From Xanthobacteraceae bacterium (GTDB lineage: Bacteria; Pseudomonadota; Alphaproteobacteria; Rhizobiales; Xanthobacteraceae): DNA of 44,725 nt. Below the pieces are notes generated by a model. That model saw only the letters and a program-made list of their open reading frames with translations, was not told the DNA's origin and ran no database searches. The stretch lies in the NCBI GenBank assembly GCA_019746135.1, contig JAIESI010000101.1, positions 1-44,725 of the forward strand, in the 5' to 3' direction. Shown here piece by piece: positions 1-7,288 of this stretch; position 1 is the first letter of the stretch; the number at the start of each line of letters is the position of its first letter. The translations under genes were made by a program, and so were the position numbers.

Positions 1-387
1 GATCCGAACGTGATCGCGGTGTCGGCGACCGACGCCAACGACAGGATGTTCAAGGCGTCCAATATCGGTCCGCACGTCGCGGTGGCGGCACCGGGCGTCG
101 ATATCCTCCTGCCCGCGCCGGACCGCGACTACCAGCTCATCTCCGGCACATCGTTCTCGGCGGCCTATGTCAGCGGCGTTGCGGCGCTGATGCTCGAGCG
201 CGCGCCGCAGCTCACGCCGGACGGCGTCCGCAAGATCCTGCAGGACACCGCCAAAGACCTTGGCCCGACCGGCAAGGACCCCGAATTCGGTGCCGGCCTG
301 GTCGATGCCTATCAGGCGATCCTCGCGGTTCAGCCGAACGCCTCCGCGGGGCCGGCTGCGCCGCAGCCCAGGGTTACTGCGCAGTAG
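1..387 (+). CDS. Subtilisin-like serine protease (S8), C-terminal fragment
   Basis: The gene runs in from the left edge, so only the last 128 codons are present, in frame from base 1. The segment has the subtilase serine motif GTSFSAAYVSGVAAL, with the nucleophile Ser at about residue 51 of the fragment. Upstream is the APGVDI segment, typical of the strand before the oxyanion region. After the catalytic Ser comes the usual helix (LTPDGVRKILQDTAKDLG) and the closing FGAGLVDAYQAI motif. The Asp and His of the triad lie outside the window. The tail after the domain is short, Pro/Ala-rich and ends VTAQ. The family consists of secreted or periplasmic endopeptidases. Substrate and leader cannot be judged. 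A strong hairpin terminator follows 20 bases after the stop, so this is the end of its transcription unit. Confidence 0.9.
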   Translation, partial: DPNVIAVSATDANDRMFKASNIGPHVAVAAPGVDILLPAPDRDYQLISGTSFSAAYVSGVAALMLERAPQLTPDGVRKILQDTAKDLGPTGKDPEFGAGLVDAYQAILAVQPNASAGPAAPQPRVTAQ

Positions 388-407
388 CCTCAGGCCTGGA
401 TTTGATC

Positions 408-443
408 CCGAAGGGCCGGATGATCCGGCCCTTCGGCGTTTTC
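408..443 (+). terminator. Rho-independent terminator after the subtilase gene
   Basis: A perfect 13-bp stem (CCGAAGGGCCGGA paired with TCCGGCCCTTCGG) has a 3-base loop (TGA) and is followed by CGTTTTC. It lies just downstream of the protease stop codon and closes that unit. Confidence 0.85.
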
Positions 444-615
444 TGTGGCCCAACCCCTTCAAAAGACGTCGCTTTCTGGCCTTGCGGCTGCGCCTGTGAC
501 TTTTCGCACAGTCCACGCAGGCGGGCCGCCCCAAGGCTGAACCTCTTCCGGGGGCCGTCCGACCAACGGCCATGAGGACCATTCCGGTCCAACGAATTGC
601 CTCAGGGAGAGAGCC

Positions 616-894
616 ATGAACACCAAGTCGAAGATTGCCACCACGATCGCCGCGCTCGCGCTGGCGGCCAGCCTGACCGTTCCGTCGAGCGCCGCGAATG
701 CGCACGGCCGTGGCTGGGGTATCGCCGCCGGCGTGATCGGTGGCGCCATCGTGGCCGGTGCGGTCGCGAACGCCTACGCCCAGCCGGCCTATGGCGGCTA
801 CTACGAGGGTTATCGCCGCTGCTACTGGGAGCGCCAGTACAACTCCTACGGCTACTACATCGGTTCGGCCCGGGTCTGCCGCGTCGTCTACTAG
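616..894 (+). CDS. Small secreted Tyr/Gly-rich protein
   Basis: A 92-residue protein with a classic Sec signal peptide: MNTKSK, a hydrophobic Ala/Leu core, and a likely cleavage after SSAANA. The mature part is about 60 residues, starts HGRGWG, has a Gly/Ala hydrophobic stretch (about residues 37-55), then a Tyr-rich tail with two Cys (about C-x18-C) ending SARVCRVVY. An AGGGAGAG Shine-Dalgarno sits a few bases before the ATG, and a strong terminator follows, so it is monocistronic. I know no assigned function. It resembles the short surface or periplasmic proteins common in Bradyrhizobium relatives. Two more proteins in this window (19448-19741 and 21962-22264) share the plan: signal peptide, aromatic-rich tail, and a YY...RVC ending around a Cys pair. 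The gene call is firm and the role unknown. Confidence 0.85.
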   Translation: MNTKSKIATTIAALALAASLTVPSSAANAHGRGWGIAAGVIGGAIVAGAVANAYAQPAYGGYYEGYRRCYWERQYNSYGYYIGSARVCRVVY

Positions 895-955
895 CCGATC
901 GAGCTGCGACCGGCGCGCACGCCCCCCGCCTTCCCCTCGCGTCGGTCTCACAGGG

Positions 956-994
956 CCCGCCCGGATGGTTCGCCATCCGGGTGGGTTCTTTTTT
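956..994 (+). terminator. Rho-independent terminator with TTCG loop
   Basis: The stem CCCGCCCGGATGG / CCATCCGGGTGGG (one G-T pair) closes on a stable TTCG tetraloop and is followed by TTCTTTTTT. It ends the unit of the small secreted protein at 616-894 and insulates the liv operon downstream. Confidence 0.9.
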
Positions 995-1149
995 GGCAAC
1001 TCCTGCGGCTGTTGGCCCGTCCGTATGAGACTTTTGGGGTCTGGACGGCTCCGACGAAGCCCTTCTAAATGGCTTCGTTCTGGGAGCAGGTGCGCGGTGT
1101 GGGCGGCTGTGGGACCGTCCGGGCCGAAAGCGCGCCTGGGATGCGTCGT

Positions 1150-1902
1150 ATGGCCGAGTACATCCTCGAAACCGAGGAGCTGACCAAGGATTTCGCCGGC
1201 TTCGTTGCCGTGAACGGCGTCAGTCTCCGCGTCGAACGCGGCACCGTCCACGCGCTGATCGGTCCGAACGGAGCCGGAAAGACCACCTGCTTCAACCTGC
1301 TCACCAAGTTCTTGCAGCCGACGCGCGGCCGCATCACTTACAAAGGCTCCGACATCACCGCGATGCAGCCTGCCGAGGTCGCGCGGCTCGGCATGGTGCG
1401 CTCGTTCCAGATCTCGGCGGTGTTTCCGCATCTCACCGTGCTGGAGAACGTCCGCATCGCCTTGCAGCGCGAGCGCGGCGCCTCGTTCGACTTCTGGCGC
1501 TCGCGGCGCGTGCTCAACCGCTACAACGAACGGGCGCGGTCGCTGATCGCCGACGTGGGCCTGTCGGATTTTGTCGACACCGCCGCGGTGGAGCTGCCCT
1601 ACGGCAGAAAGCGCGCGCTCGAGATTGCGACCACGCTCGCGCTCGATCCCGAGATGCTGCTGCTCGACGAGCCGACCGCCGGCATGGGCCACGAGGACAT
1701 CGACCGGATCTCGGCGCTGATCAAGCGCGTCTCCGCCGACCGCACCGTGCTGATGGTCGAGCACAATCTGAGCGTCGTAGAAAATCTCTGCCAGCGCATC
1801 ACCGTGCTGACGCGCGGCCGGGTGCTGGCGGAAGGCGACTACGCCACCGTGTCGAACAATCCGGAGGTGCGCGAGGCTTACATGGGTGTGGGGCATGCTT
1901 GA
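1150..1902 (+). CDS. livG: Branched-chain amino acid ABC transporter, ATP-binding protein LivG
   Basis: One of two cytoplasmic ATPases of a HAAT (hydrophobic amino acid) importer. The Walker A is GPNGAGKTT at about residues 40-48. The Walker B is LLLDEPTAGMGHED, where the family usually has AGLNPxE. The H-loop is MVEHNLSVV. The signature region reads ELPYGRKRALEIA in place of LSYGQQRRLEIA, which is normal for LivG. The LivG-specific ARLGMVRSFQISAVFPHLTVLENV segment is present. I start at ATG 1150 (MAEYILETEEL), giving 250 residues, close to the usual 250-255. ATG 1141 is an alternative, and the in-frame ATG at 1069 would add 27 unlike residues. It is the first gene of livG-livF-SBP-livH-livM and overlaps livF by 8 bases. 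The exact amino acid or amide imported cannot be read from the ATPase. Confidence 0.93.
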   Translation: MAEYILETEELTKDFAGFVAVNGVSLRVERGTVHALIGPNGAGKTTCFNLLTKFLQPTRGRITYKGSDITAMQPAEVARLGMVRSFQISAVFPHLTVLENVRIALQRERGASFDFWRSRRVLNRYNERARSLIADVGLSDFVDTAAVELPYGRKRALEIATTLALDPEMLLLDEPTAGMGHEDIDRISALIKRVSADRTVLMVEHNLSVVENLCQRITVLTRGRVLAEGDYATVSNNPEVREAYMGVGHA

Positions 1903-2611
1903 CGTGCGCGCGCCGCTCCTTTCGGTGAAGGACCTGCACGCCTGGTACGGCGAGTCGCACATTCTTCATGGCGTCACGTTCGACGTGCATCAGGGCGAGG
2001 TGGTGACGCTGCTGGGCAGGAACGGCGCGGGCAAGACCACGACCATGAAGTCGATCATGGGCATCGTCGGTCAGCGCCGGGGCTCGGTGCGCTTCGAAGA
2101 CCGTGAGTTGATCGGCGACGCCTCCAACGCGATCGCCCGCTCAGGCATTGCGTTCTGCCCGGAGGAGCGCGGCATCTTCGCGAGCCTGACGGTGCAGGAG
2201 AACCTGATGCTGCCGCCGCAGGTCAAGCAGGGCGGCCTGTCACTCGAGACGATCTTCGAGCTATTTCCGAACCTCAGGGAGCGGCTCGGCTCGAGCCAGG
2301 GAACCAAGCTGTCCGGCGGCGAGCAGCAGATGCTGGCGATTGCGCGTATCCTGCGCACCGGTGCGCGGCTGCTGCTGCTGGACGAGCCGACGGAAGGGCT
2401 TGCGCCGGTGATCATCCAGCAGATCGGCAAGACCATCCGCGCGCTGAAGCAGCAGGGCTTCACGATCGTTCTGGTCGAGCAGAACTTTCGGTTCGCGTCG
2501 ACCGTGGCCGACCGCTACTATGTGATGGAGCATGGCCGGGTGGCCGAAACCTTCGCCAGTTCCGAACTGGATGCCAATCTCGGCAAGCTGCACGACTATC
2601 TGGGTGTGTAA
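1895..2611 (+). CDS. livF: Branched-chain amino acid ABC transporter, ATP-binding protein LivF
   Basis: The second ATPase of the importer, 238 residues from ATG 1895, which overlaps the livG stop and implies translational coupling. Motifs: Walker A GRNGAGKTTT, signature LSGGEQQMLAIARIL, Walker B LLLLDEPTEGLAPVI, H-loop VLVEQNFRFA. GIAFCPEERGIFASLTVQENL is the LivF-type stretch. The GTG at 1886 in the same frame would add three residues, but the ATG fits the family start (LLSVKDLHAWYG). It forms the ATPase heterodimer with LivG under the LivH/LivM channel. Downstream the operon continues through a decayed binding-protein gene into the intact one. Confidence 0.93.
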   Translation: MLDVRAPLLSVKDLHAWYGESHILHGVTFDVHQGEVVTLLGRNGAGKTTTMKSIMGIVGQRRGSVRFEDRELIGDASNAIARSGIAFCPEERGIFASLTVQENLMLPPQVKQGGLSLETIFELFPNLRERLGSSQGTKLSGGEQQMLAIARILRTGARLLLLDEPTEGLAPVIIQQIGKTIRALKQQGFTIVLVEQNFRFASTVADRYYVMEHGRVAETFASSELDANLGKLHDYLGV

Positions 2612-2653
2612 CCAAAAGCCGCGACGACAAACCAAGCCGGGAGCATATGGGCG

Positions 2654-2759
2654 ATGAAGCGGGCGGTGATTCTGGCGGGGCTTGCGGCGCTGCTCGCATG
2701 CGGCGGCGGAGGCCTTCCGGCCCGTCAAGGAAGGTAACTGCCCGTTGGTGAGTGGTTGA
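2654..2759 (+). pseudogene. Relic of a second liv-type substrate-binding protein gene
   Basis: Between livF and the intact binding-protein gene lie two remnants joined by a large deletion. At 2654 an ATG opens a signal-peptide-like stretch (MKRAVILAGLAALLAC) that runs out at TAA 2735-2737. In another frame, 2703-2759 encodes AAEAFRPVKEGNCPLVSG and a stop. This matches the last residues of the intact protein (AAEAFRPLKDGGCPLVSG) at 15 of 18 positions. At DNA level I count 45 of 57 identical bases, with most differences at third positions. The relic therefore comes from an older paralogue that was under selection, not from a recent copy. About 1.1 kb of a normal binding-protein gene is missing and the two ends are out of frame, so no functional product is expected. 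Confidence 0.8.
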
Positions 2760-2820
2760 ACGGCGATCTCGTAACGTGAACATGGGGTGCCGCCCGGCAC
2801 CGCAAGAGGGAGGACTGCGA

Positions 2821-4026
2821 ATGAAACAACTCTTAAGCCTTGCGGCCGTCGGTGCCGCGCTGGCTTGCGCGCCCGCGCAGGCCCAGCAGATCAACGTCAA
2901 GATCGGCGTGATGAGCGACATGTCGTCGCTTTATTCCGACCTTGCCGGCCCCGGCTCGACCGCGGCCGCCAAGCTCGCGATCGCCGACTTCATCAAGAAC
3001 AATCCGAACGTGAAGGTCGACCTGGTCAGTGCCGACCACCAGAACAAGGCCGACGTCGGCTCGCAGGTCGTCAACAAGTGGTATGACACCGAGAACGTCG
3101 ATCTCGTCATCGACGTGCCGAACTCGGGCGTGGCGCTCGCGGTCAGCCAGATCGCCGCGACCAAGAACAAGGTGTTCATCGTCTCCGGCGCTGCTGCGTC
3201 CGATCTCACCGGCTCCAAGTGCAACGCCAACACGGTGCACTGGACCTACGACACCTGGATGCTCGCCAACGGCACCGGCAAGGCGCTGGTGAAGACCGGC
3301 GGCGACAGTTGGTTCTTCCTCACCGCGGATTATGCCTTCGGCCACGCGCTCGAGCGCGACACCTCGGCGGTGGTCGAGGCCAACGGCGGCAAGGTGCTCG
3401 GCAAGGTGCGCCATCCGCTGAACACCAACGACTTCTCCTCGTTCCTGCTGCAGGCGCAGACCTCCAAGGCCAAGATCGTCGGCCTTGCCAATGCCGGCGG
3501 CGACACCATCAATTCGATCAAGGCGGGTGCCGAGTTCGGCATCGTCAAGGGCGGGCAGAAGTTCGCCGGTCTCCTGGTGTTCGCAAGCGACGTGGCGGCG
3601 ATGGGCCTGCCCACCGCGCAGGGCCTGACGCTGACCGAAACCTGGTACTGGGATGCCAATGACAACAACCGCGCCTGGACCAAGCGCTGGCAGGGCGAGC
3701 GTCCGGGCAAGTTCCCGACCATGATCCAGGCCGGCGTCTATGCGGGCATCACGCACTACCTCAAGGCGGTCGTGGCGCTGAAGAGCGCGGCAGACGGCAA
3801 GGCGGTGGTCGCCGAGATGAAGAAGCAGCCGACCGACGATCCGCTGTTCGGCAAGGGCACGATCCGCGCCGACGGCCGCAAGGTGCACGACGCCTACCTG
3901 TTCGAGGTGAAGGCGCCAGGAGAATCGAAGCACCCCGGCGACTTCTACAAGCTGCGCGCCACGATCCCGGCGGCGGAAGCCTTCCGCCCGCTCAAGGACG
4001 GCGGCTGCCCGCTGGTCAGCGGCTGA
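2821..4026 (+). CDS. Branched-chain amino acid ABC transporter, substrate-binding protein
   Basis: Periplasmic ligand-binding protein (Peripla_BP_6 family) of the HAAT importer, 401 residues. A Sec signal peptide (MKQLLSLAAVGAALACAPAQA, likely cut before QQINVKIG) leads into the family opening IKIGVMSDMSSLYSDLAGPG. Later comes NWTYDTW-like HWTYDTWML and the late YAGITHYLKAV helix. The subgroup feature is a conserved Cys pair: SKCNANTVHW in the first lobe and GGCPLVSG at the end. I start at ATG 2821 because GGGAGGA lies at the right distance. The longer in-frame GTG at 2752 overlaps the relic's end. The subgroup usually sits in operons for uptake of amino acids or small acids and amides, so leucine specificity should not be assumed. 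A hairpin follows before livH. Confidence 0.9.
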   Translation: MKQLLSLAAVGAALACAPAQAQQINVKIGVMSDMSSLYSDLAGPGSTAAAKLAIADFIKNNPNVKVDLVSADHQNKADVGSQVVNKWYDTENVDLVIDVPNSGVALAVSQIAATKNKVFIVSGAAASDLTGSKCNANTVHWTYDTWMLANGTGKALVKTGGDSWFFLTADYAFGHALERDTSAVVEANGGKVLGKVRHPLNTNDFSSFLLQAQTSKAKIVGLANAGGDTINSIKAGAEFGIVKGGQKFAGLLVFASDVAAMGLPTAQGLTLTETWYWDANDNNRAWTKRWQGERPGKFPTMIQAGVYAGITHYLKAVVALKSAADGKAVVAEMKKQPTDDPLFGKGTIRADGRKVHDAYLFEVKAPGESKHPGDFYKLRATIPAAEAFRPLKDGGCPLVSG

Positions 4027-4037
4027 CAGCACGCGTC

Positions 4038-4080
4038 ATCACCGGGCCGCCGCGCTCAAGGCGCGGCGTGCCCCGGTGAT
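4038..4080 (+). promoter_or_regulatory. Intercistronic stem-loop between binding protein and livH
   Basis: A long hairpin: outer arms ATCACCGGG / CCCGGTGAT (9 bp), inner arms CGCCGCGC / GCGCGGCG (8 bp), loop TCAAG. No U-run follows, so it is unlikely to be a full terminator. In many binding-protein-dependent transporters such a structure protects the binding-protein mRNA and limits expression of the membrane genes. That role is inferred here. Confidence 0.6.
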
Positions 4081-4100
4081 TTCGTGTCGAGGATCACTGC

Positions 4101-5012
4101 GTGTTCGAACTCTGCATCCCGGAATTTCTCGGCGGCCGCTGCATTCCCTCGACGGCGCTGTTCGCGCAGCTTTTGATCGGGCTGATCAACGGCTCGTTCT
4201 ACGCGCTGCTCAGTCTGGGGCTTGCCGTCATCTTCGGCATGCTCAACATCATCAATTTCACCCATGGCGCCCAGTACATGATGGGCGCGTTCGCCGCGTA
4301 CCTGCTGCTGCAGTGGACCGGGCTCGGCTACTGGTGGGCGCTGATCCTCGCCCCGATCCTGGTCGGCATCACCGGCATGATCATCGAGCGGGCCTTCCTG
4401 CAATGGCTCTACAAGCTCGACCATCTCTACGGCCTGCTGCTGACCTTCGGGATCGCGCTGATCATCGAAGGGCTCGCCCGCAACCAGTACGGCTCCGCGG
4501 GTCTGCCTTACACGATGCCTGAGCAGCTTCAGGGCGGCCGCAACCTCGGCTTCATGTTCCTGCCGAACTACCGCGCCTGGGTGATCATCGCCTCGCTCAC
4601 AGTCTGTCTCGCAACCTGGTTCGTCATCGAACGCACCAAGCTCGGCGCATATCTGCGCGCCGCGACCGAGAACCCGACGCTGGTGCGCGCCTTCGGCATC
4701 AACGTGCCGCGCATGATCACGCTGACCTATGGCTTCGGCGTGGCGCTGGCCGCCTTCGCCGGCGTGATGGCAGCGCCGATCTATAACGTCAGCCCGCAGA
4801 TGGGCTCCTCGCTGATCATCGTCGTGTTCGCCGTGGTGGTGATCGGCGGCATGGGCTCGATCATGGGGGCGATGATCACCGGCTTCGGCCTCGGCGTCAT
4901 CGAGGGGCTGACCAAGGTGTTCTTCCCGGAAGCCTCCAACACCGTGATCTTCGTCATCATGGCGATCGTGCTCTTGGTGCGGCCGGCAGGCCTGTTCGGA
5001 CGGAGGGCGTGA
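4101..5012 (+). CDS. livH: Branched-chain amino acid ABC transporter permease LivH
   Basis: Inner-membrane channel subunit, 303 residues from GTG 4101, with GAGG eight bases upstream. A hydrophobic protein with the LivH hallmarks LINGSFYALLSLGLAVIFGMLNIINFTHGA near residues 29-58 and the EAA-like cytoplasmic loop LRAATENPTLVRAFGINVPRM around residue 190, followed by the C-terminal GGMGSIMGAMITG and VLLVRPAGLFGRRA. The 20 residues before the first membrane span (FELCIPEFLGGRCIPS) form an N-terminal extension with a Cys pair. Its stop overlaps the livM start (TGATG), implying coupled translation. It pairs with LivM to form the translocation path. Confidence 0.92.
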   Translation: MFELCIPEFLGGRCIPSTALFAQLLIGLINGSFYALLSLGLAVIFGMLNIINFTHGAQYMMGAFAAYLLLQWTGLGYWWALILAPILVGITGMIIERAFLQWLYKLDHLYGLLLTFGIALIIEGLARNQYGSAGLPYTMPEQLQGGRNLGFMFLPNYRAWVIIASLTVCLATWFVIERTKLGAYLRAATENPTLVRAFGINVPRMITLTYGFGVALAAFAGVMAAPIYNVSPQMGSSLIIVVFAVVVIGGMGSIMGAMITGFGLGVIEGLTKVFFPEASNTVIFVIMAIVLLVRPAGLFGRRA

Positions 5013-5995
5013 TGGAGCAGCGTGTCGGAACCGCCGAGTCGCCGCTCGCGCCGGCCGGCCACGCGTCGCGGCGCAACTGGAGCGAGCCGATCGCGTTCCT
5101 GATCATGGTCGCGGCGCTGGTCGTGGCTCCAATGTATGTCTATCCGCTGTTCGTCATGCAGGCGCTGTGCTTTGCGCTGTTCGCCTGCGCCTTCAACCTG
5201 CTGATCGGCTATGGCGGGCTCCTGTCGTTCGGCCACGCGCTCTATTTCGGCTGGGCGAGCTATCTGTCGGCGCATTCCGCCAAGGTCTGGGGCTTCCCGC
5301 CCGAGCTTGCGATCCTAACCGGCACGCTGACCGCGTGCGTGTTCGGCATCATCGCCGGCTCGCTCGCGATCCGCCGCCAGGGCATCTACTTCGCGATGAT
5401 CACGCTTGCGCTCGCGCAGATGATGTTCTTCTTCGCGCTGCAGGCGAAGTTCACCGGCGGCGAGGACGGCATCCAGGCGGTGCCGCGCGGCACCCTGTTC
5501 GGCGCGATCAATCTCGCCGACGAAAAGAACATGTACATCACCGTCGTCGCGATCTTCCTGTTGGGCTTCCTCCTGATCTACCGCATCATCCATTCGCCGT
5601 TCGGCGAGGTGCTGAAGGCGATCCGCGAGAACGAGGCGCGCGCGATTTCGCTCGGTTACAAGACCGACCGCTACAAGCTCATGGCCTTCGTGCTGTCGGC
5701 GGCGCTCGCAGGCCTTGCCGGCGCGACCAAGGCGATCGTGCTGCAGATCGCCTCGCTCACCGACGTCGACTGGCCGATGTCGGGCGAGGTGGTGCTGATG
5801 GCGCTGGTCGGCGGGCTCGGCACGGTATTCGGGCCGGTCGCCGGAGCCTTCATCGTCATCGCCATGCAGAACTATCTCGCCCAGGTCGGGCAGTGGGTGA
5901 CGGTGATCCAGGGCGCCATTTTCGTGATCTGCGTGCTGGCGTTCCGCCGCGGCGTGATCGGCGAGCTTGCGCACTATCTGCGGATCAAGCTTTAG
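5012..5995 (+). CDS. livM: Branched-chain amino acid ABC transporter permease LivM
   Basis: Second channel subunit, 327 residues, starting at the ATG that overlaps the livH stop. A polar N-terminus of about 25 residues precedes the first membrane span. LivM features include LIGYGGLLSFGHALYFGWASY, the ATPase-docking loop VLKAIRENEARAISLGY, and the late GGLGTVFGPVAGA motif. The run of membrane spans matches a complete LivM. It is the last transport gene of the operon. The next gene (Rid family, 6089) is 93 bases downstream on the same strand and may be cotranscribed. Confidence 0.92.
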   Translation: MEQRVGTAESPLAPAGHASRRNWSEPIAFLIMVAALVVAPMYVYPLFVMQALCFALFACAFNLLIGYGGLLSFGHALYFGWASYLSAHSAKVWGFPPELAILTGTLTACVFGIIAGSLAIRRQGIYFAMITLALAQMMFFFALQAKFTGGEDGIQAVPRGTLFGAINLADEKNMYITVVAIFLLGFLLIYRIIHSPFGEVLKAIRENEARAISLGYKTDRYKLMAFVLSAALAGLAGATKAIVLQIASLTDVDWPMSGEVVLMALVGGLGTVFGPVAGAFIVIAMQNYLAQVGQWVTVIQGAIFVICVLAFRRGVIGELAHYLRIKL

Positions 5996-6088
5996 TCCCG
6001 CATTCCTGCATCGCCCAGGCCGGGCTTGTGGCGGTCGGGCGCGTCCTGAATAATTTGCCCGGACGATTTCGGTTCAAGGGGAGTGGTC

Positions 6089-6550
6089 ATGTCTGCAGAA
6101 GCCCGCCTGAAGCAACTCGGCATCGTGCTGCCGAACGTGCCGTCGCCGGTTGCCAACTATCTGCCGTATCGCATTGCCGGCAACCTCCTGTTCCTGGCGG
6201 GGCAGGGGCCGCGCGACGACCAGGGCAACACGCTGTCCGGCAAGGTGGGGGCCGACATCTCGGTGGACGAGGGCTACAAGCGTGCCCGCCAGATCGGCCT
6301 GCAGCTGCTCTCGACCATGAGAACCGCGCTCGGCTCGCTCGACCGCGTCGACACCGTGCTGAAGATGCTGGTGATGGTCAACGCGGTGCCCGACTTCAAG
6401 GACCATCCCAAGGTCGCCAACGGCATGTCGGACCTGTTCGTCGAGGTGTTCGGCGAGAACGGCAAGCACGCGCGCTCCGCCGTCGGCATGGGTTCGCTGC
6501 CGACGCAGATTTCGGTGGAGATCGAGGGCATCGTCTCGATCAGGCCTTAG
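6089..6550 (+). CDS. Rid (YjgF/YER057c/UK114) family protein, 153-residue type
   Basis: Rid proteins hydrolyse reactive enamine/imine intermediates made by PLP enzymes. This one belongs to the longer branch (about 150 residues, YjgF_endoribonc-like) rather than to classical 128-residue RidA. Visible features are the core strands (NLLFLAGQGPRDDQGN), the helix SLDRVDTVLKMLVMVNAVPDF, and the C-terminal HARSAVGMGSLPTQISVEIEGIV. The Arg in that last motif corresponds to the carboxylate-binding Arg of RidA. Start is ATG 6089, with AAGGGGA just upstream; GTG 6083 is too close to that site. Its place after the liv operon suggests cleaning up after amino-acid catabolism. The precise substrate is unknown. 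Confidence 0.88.
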   Translation: MSAEARLKQLGIVLPNVPSPVANYLPYRIAGNLLFLAGQGPRDDQGNTLSGKVGADISVDEGYKRARQIGLQLLSTMRTALGSLDRVDTVLKMLVMVNAVPDFKDHPKVANGMSDLFVEVFGENGKHARSAVGMGSLPTQISVEIEGIVSIRP

Positions 6551-6714
6551 TCCTGAGCTACGCATCTGCCGGCCTGTGCATATGTGGGCCGGGATACCGA
6601 GAAGATTGTGCATAACGTCTTGACCGCTCGTTTCGGGCGGAAAGCCGCGTTGTTCCCGCGCGAATCCGGACTAAGCATCGGTCCGCCGCTCAAGCGGCAA
6701 CAGGCGGATCGATC

Positions 6715-7011
6715 ATGGCGCATCGTCAATTCGAGTGCCCTGTTCCGCGTACATCAGAAGTCCCACCGTCGATGGTCAAGGCCACGGCCAGATTGCAGGG
6801 CGTCGCGCTGAAGTGGCGGGCGCTCGCCGAGCGGCGCCGCGACCATCACCTCGAGCTCTACAAGAGCGGCCGCTGGCGGCACTACTACACCGACCAGGAA
6901 TTCCTCGCCGAGATGCGCAACGCCATCGCCGTTGCGCTGCGTTGGGCGAAGATCGCGCCGTTGCCCGAGGAGCGCGCGCAGGCCGACGTGCCGCAAGCCA
7001 AGGCGGCCTAG
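6715..7011 (+). CDS. TIGR03809-type conserved small protein
   Basis: A 98-residue protein without signal peptide or membrane span. It looks helical and is rich in Arg and aromatic residues (WRALAERRRDHHLELYKSGRWRHYYTDQEF, given here only as a description of residues 33-62). This pattern recalls the small TIGR03809 family, known from Bradyrhizobium and Rhodopseudomonas, which has no assigned role. The conserved-looking core is about residues 20-85; the last 15 residues are Ala/Glu-rich. ATG 6715 is the only reasonable start; its Shine-Dalgarno is weak. It stands alone between the Rid gene and an island of palindromic repeats. The family assignment is from memory, so moderate confidence. Confidence 0.7.
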   Translation: MAHRQFECPVPRTSEVPPSMVKATARLQGVALKWRALAERRRDHHLELYKSGRWRHYYTDQEFLAEMRNAIAVALRWAKIAPLPEERAQADVPQAKAA

Positions 7012-7031
7012 CAGTGACCGGCAGCCGCGAC

Positions 7032-7142
7032 CGCAAGTCGGATTTACCCGACTTGCGACCCTCAGCATGAAGGAAATCGGCTCCGCCGATTTCCTTTCGC
7101 CATCCACGCCTTTACTGTGTCGACCCAAAGCAAGGCGTGGAT
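7032..7142. repeat. Cluster of three different perfect palindromes
   Basis: Three hairpins stand side by side between two plus-strand genes. The first is CGCAAGTCGG / CCGACTTGCG at 7032-7057, with a 6-base loop. The second is AAGGAAATCGGC / GCCGATTTCCTT at 7070-7096, with loop TCC. The third is ATCCACGCCTT / AAGGCGTGGAT at 7102-7142, with a 19-base loop. None has a proper T-run on the plus strand. They look like separate intergenic palindromic units of the REP/RIME kind that have accumulated at one site, directly before the tandem repeat at 7151. Confidence 0.75.
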
Positions 7143-7150
7143 CCCGGCAC

Positions 7151-7258
7151 ATAGGCGAGCGAAGCGACGCCGTTCTTCGAACGGCTATAGGCGAGCGAAG
7201 CGACGCCGTTCTTCGAACGGCTATAGGCGAGCGAAGCGACGCCGTTCTTCGAACGGCC
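7151..7258. repeat. Three tandem copies of a 36-bp hairpin element
   Basis: Three head-to-tail units of 36 bp (7151-7186, 7187-7222, 7223-7258) are identical except for the last base of the third. Each contains the palindrome GCCGTTCTTCGAACGGC (7-bp stem, TTC loop), preceded by GGCGAGCGAAGCGAC. The unit length is a multiple of three; on the minus strand it reads as the 12-residue repeat SRSKNGVASLAY without stops. The third copy runs into ATGGCCCGGGCATGAC, a common end of extragenic elements in this lineage. A single diverged copy sits inside a coding sequence at 19031. There are no spacers, so this is not a CRISPR. Confidence 0.9.
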
Positions 7259-7288
7259 ATGGCCCGGGCATGACGAGGTGACAGACAC

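Noticed and set aside
2833..4032. 399-codon minus-strand frame opposite the binding-protein gene
   Set aside because: Antisense shadow; Arg/Val/Asp-rich without motifs, while the plus strand encodes a clear binding protein.
7151..7258. Three regular repeats, possible CRISPR array
   Set aside because: The units are directly adjacent with no spacers, contain a near-full-length hairpin, and recur inside a gene elsewhere. No cas genes.
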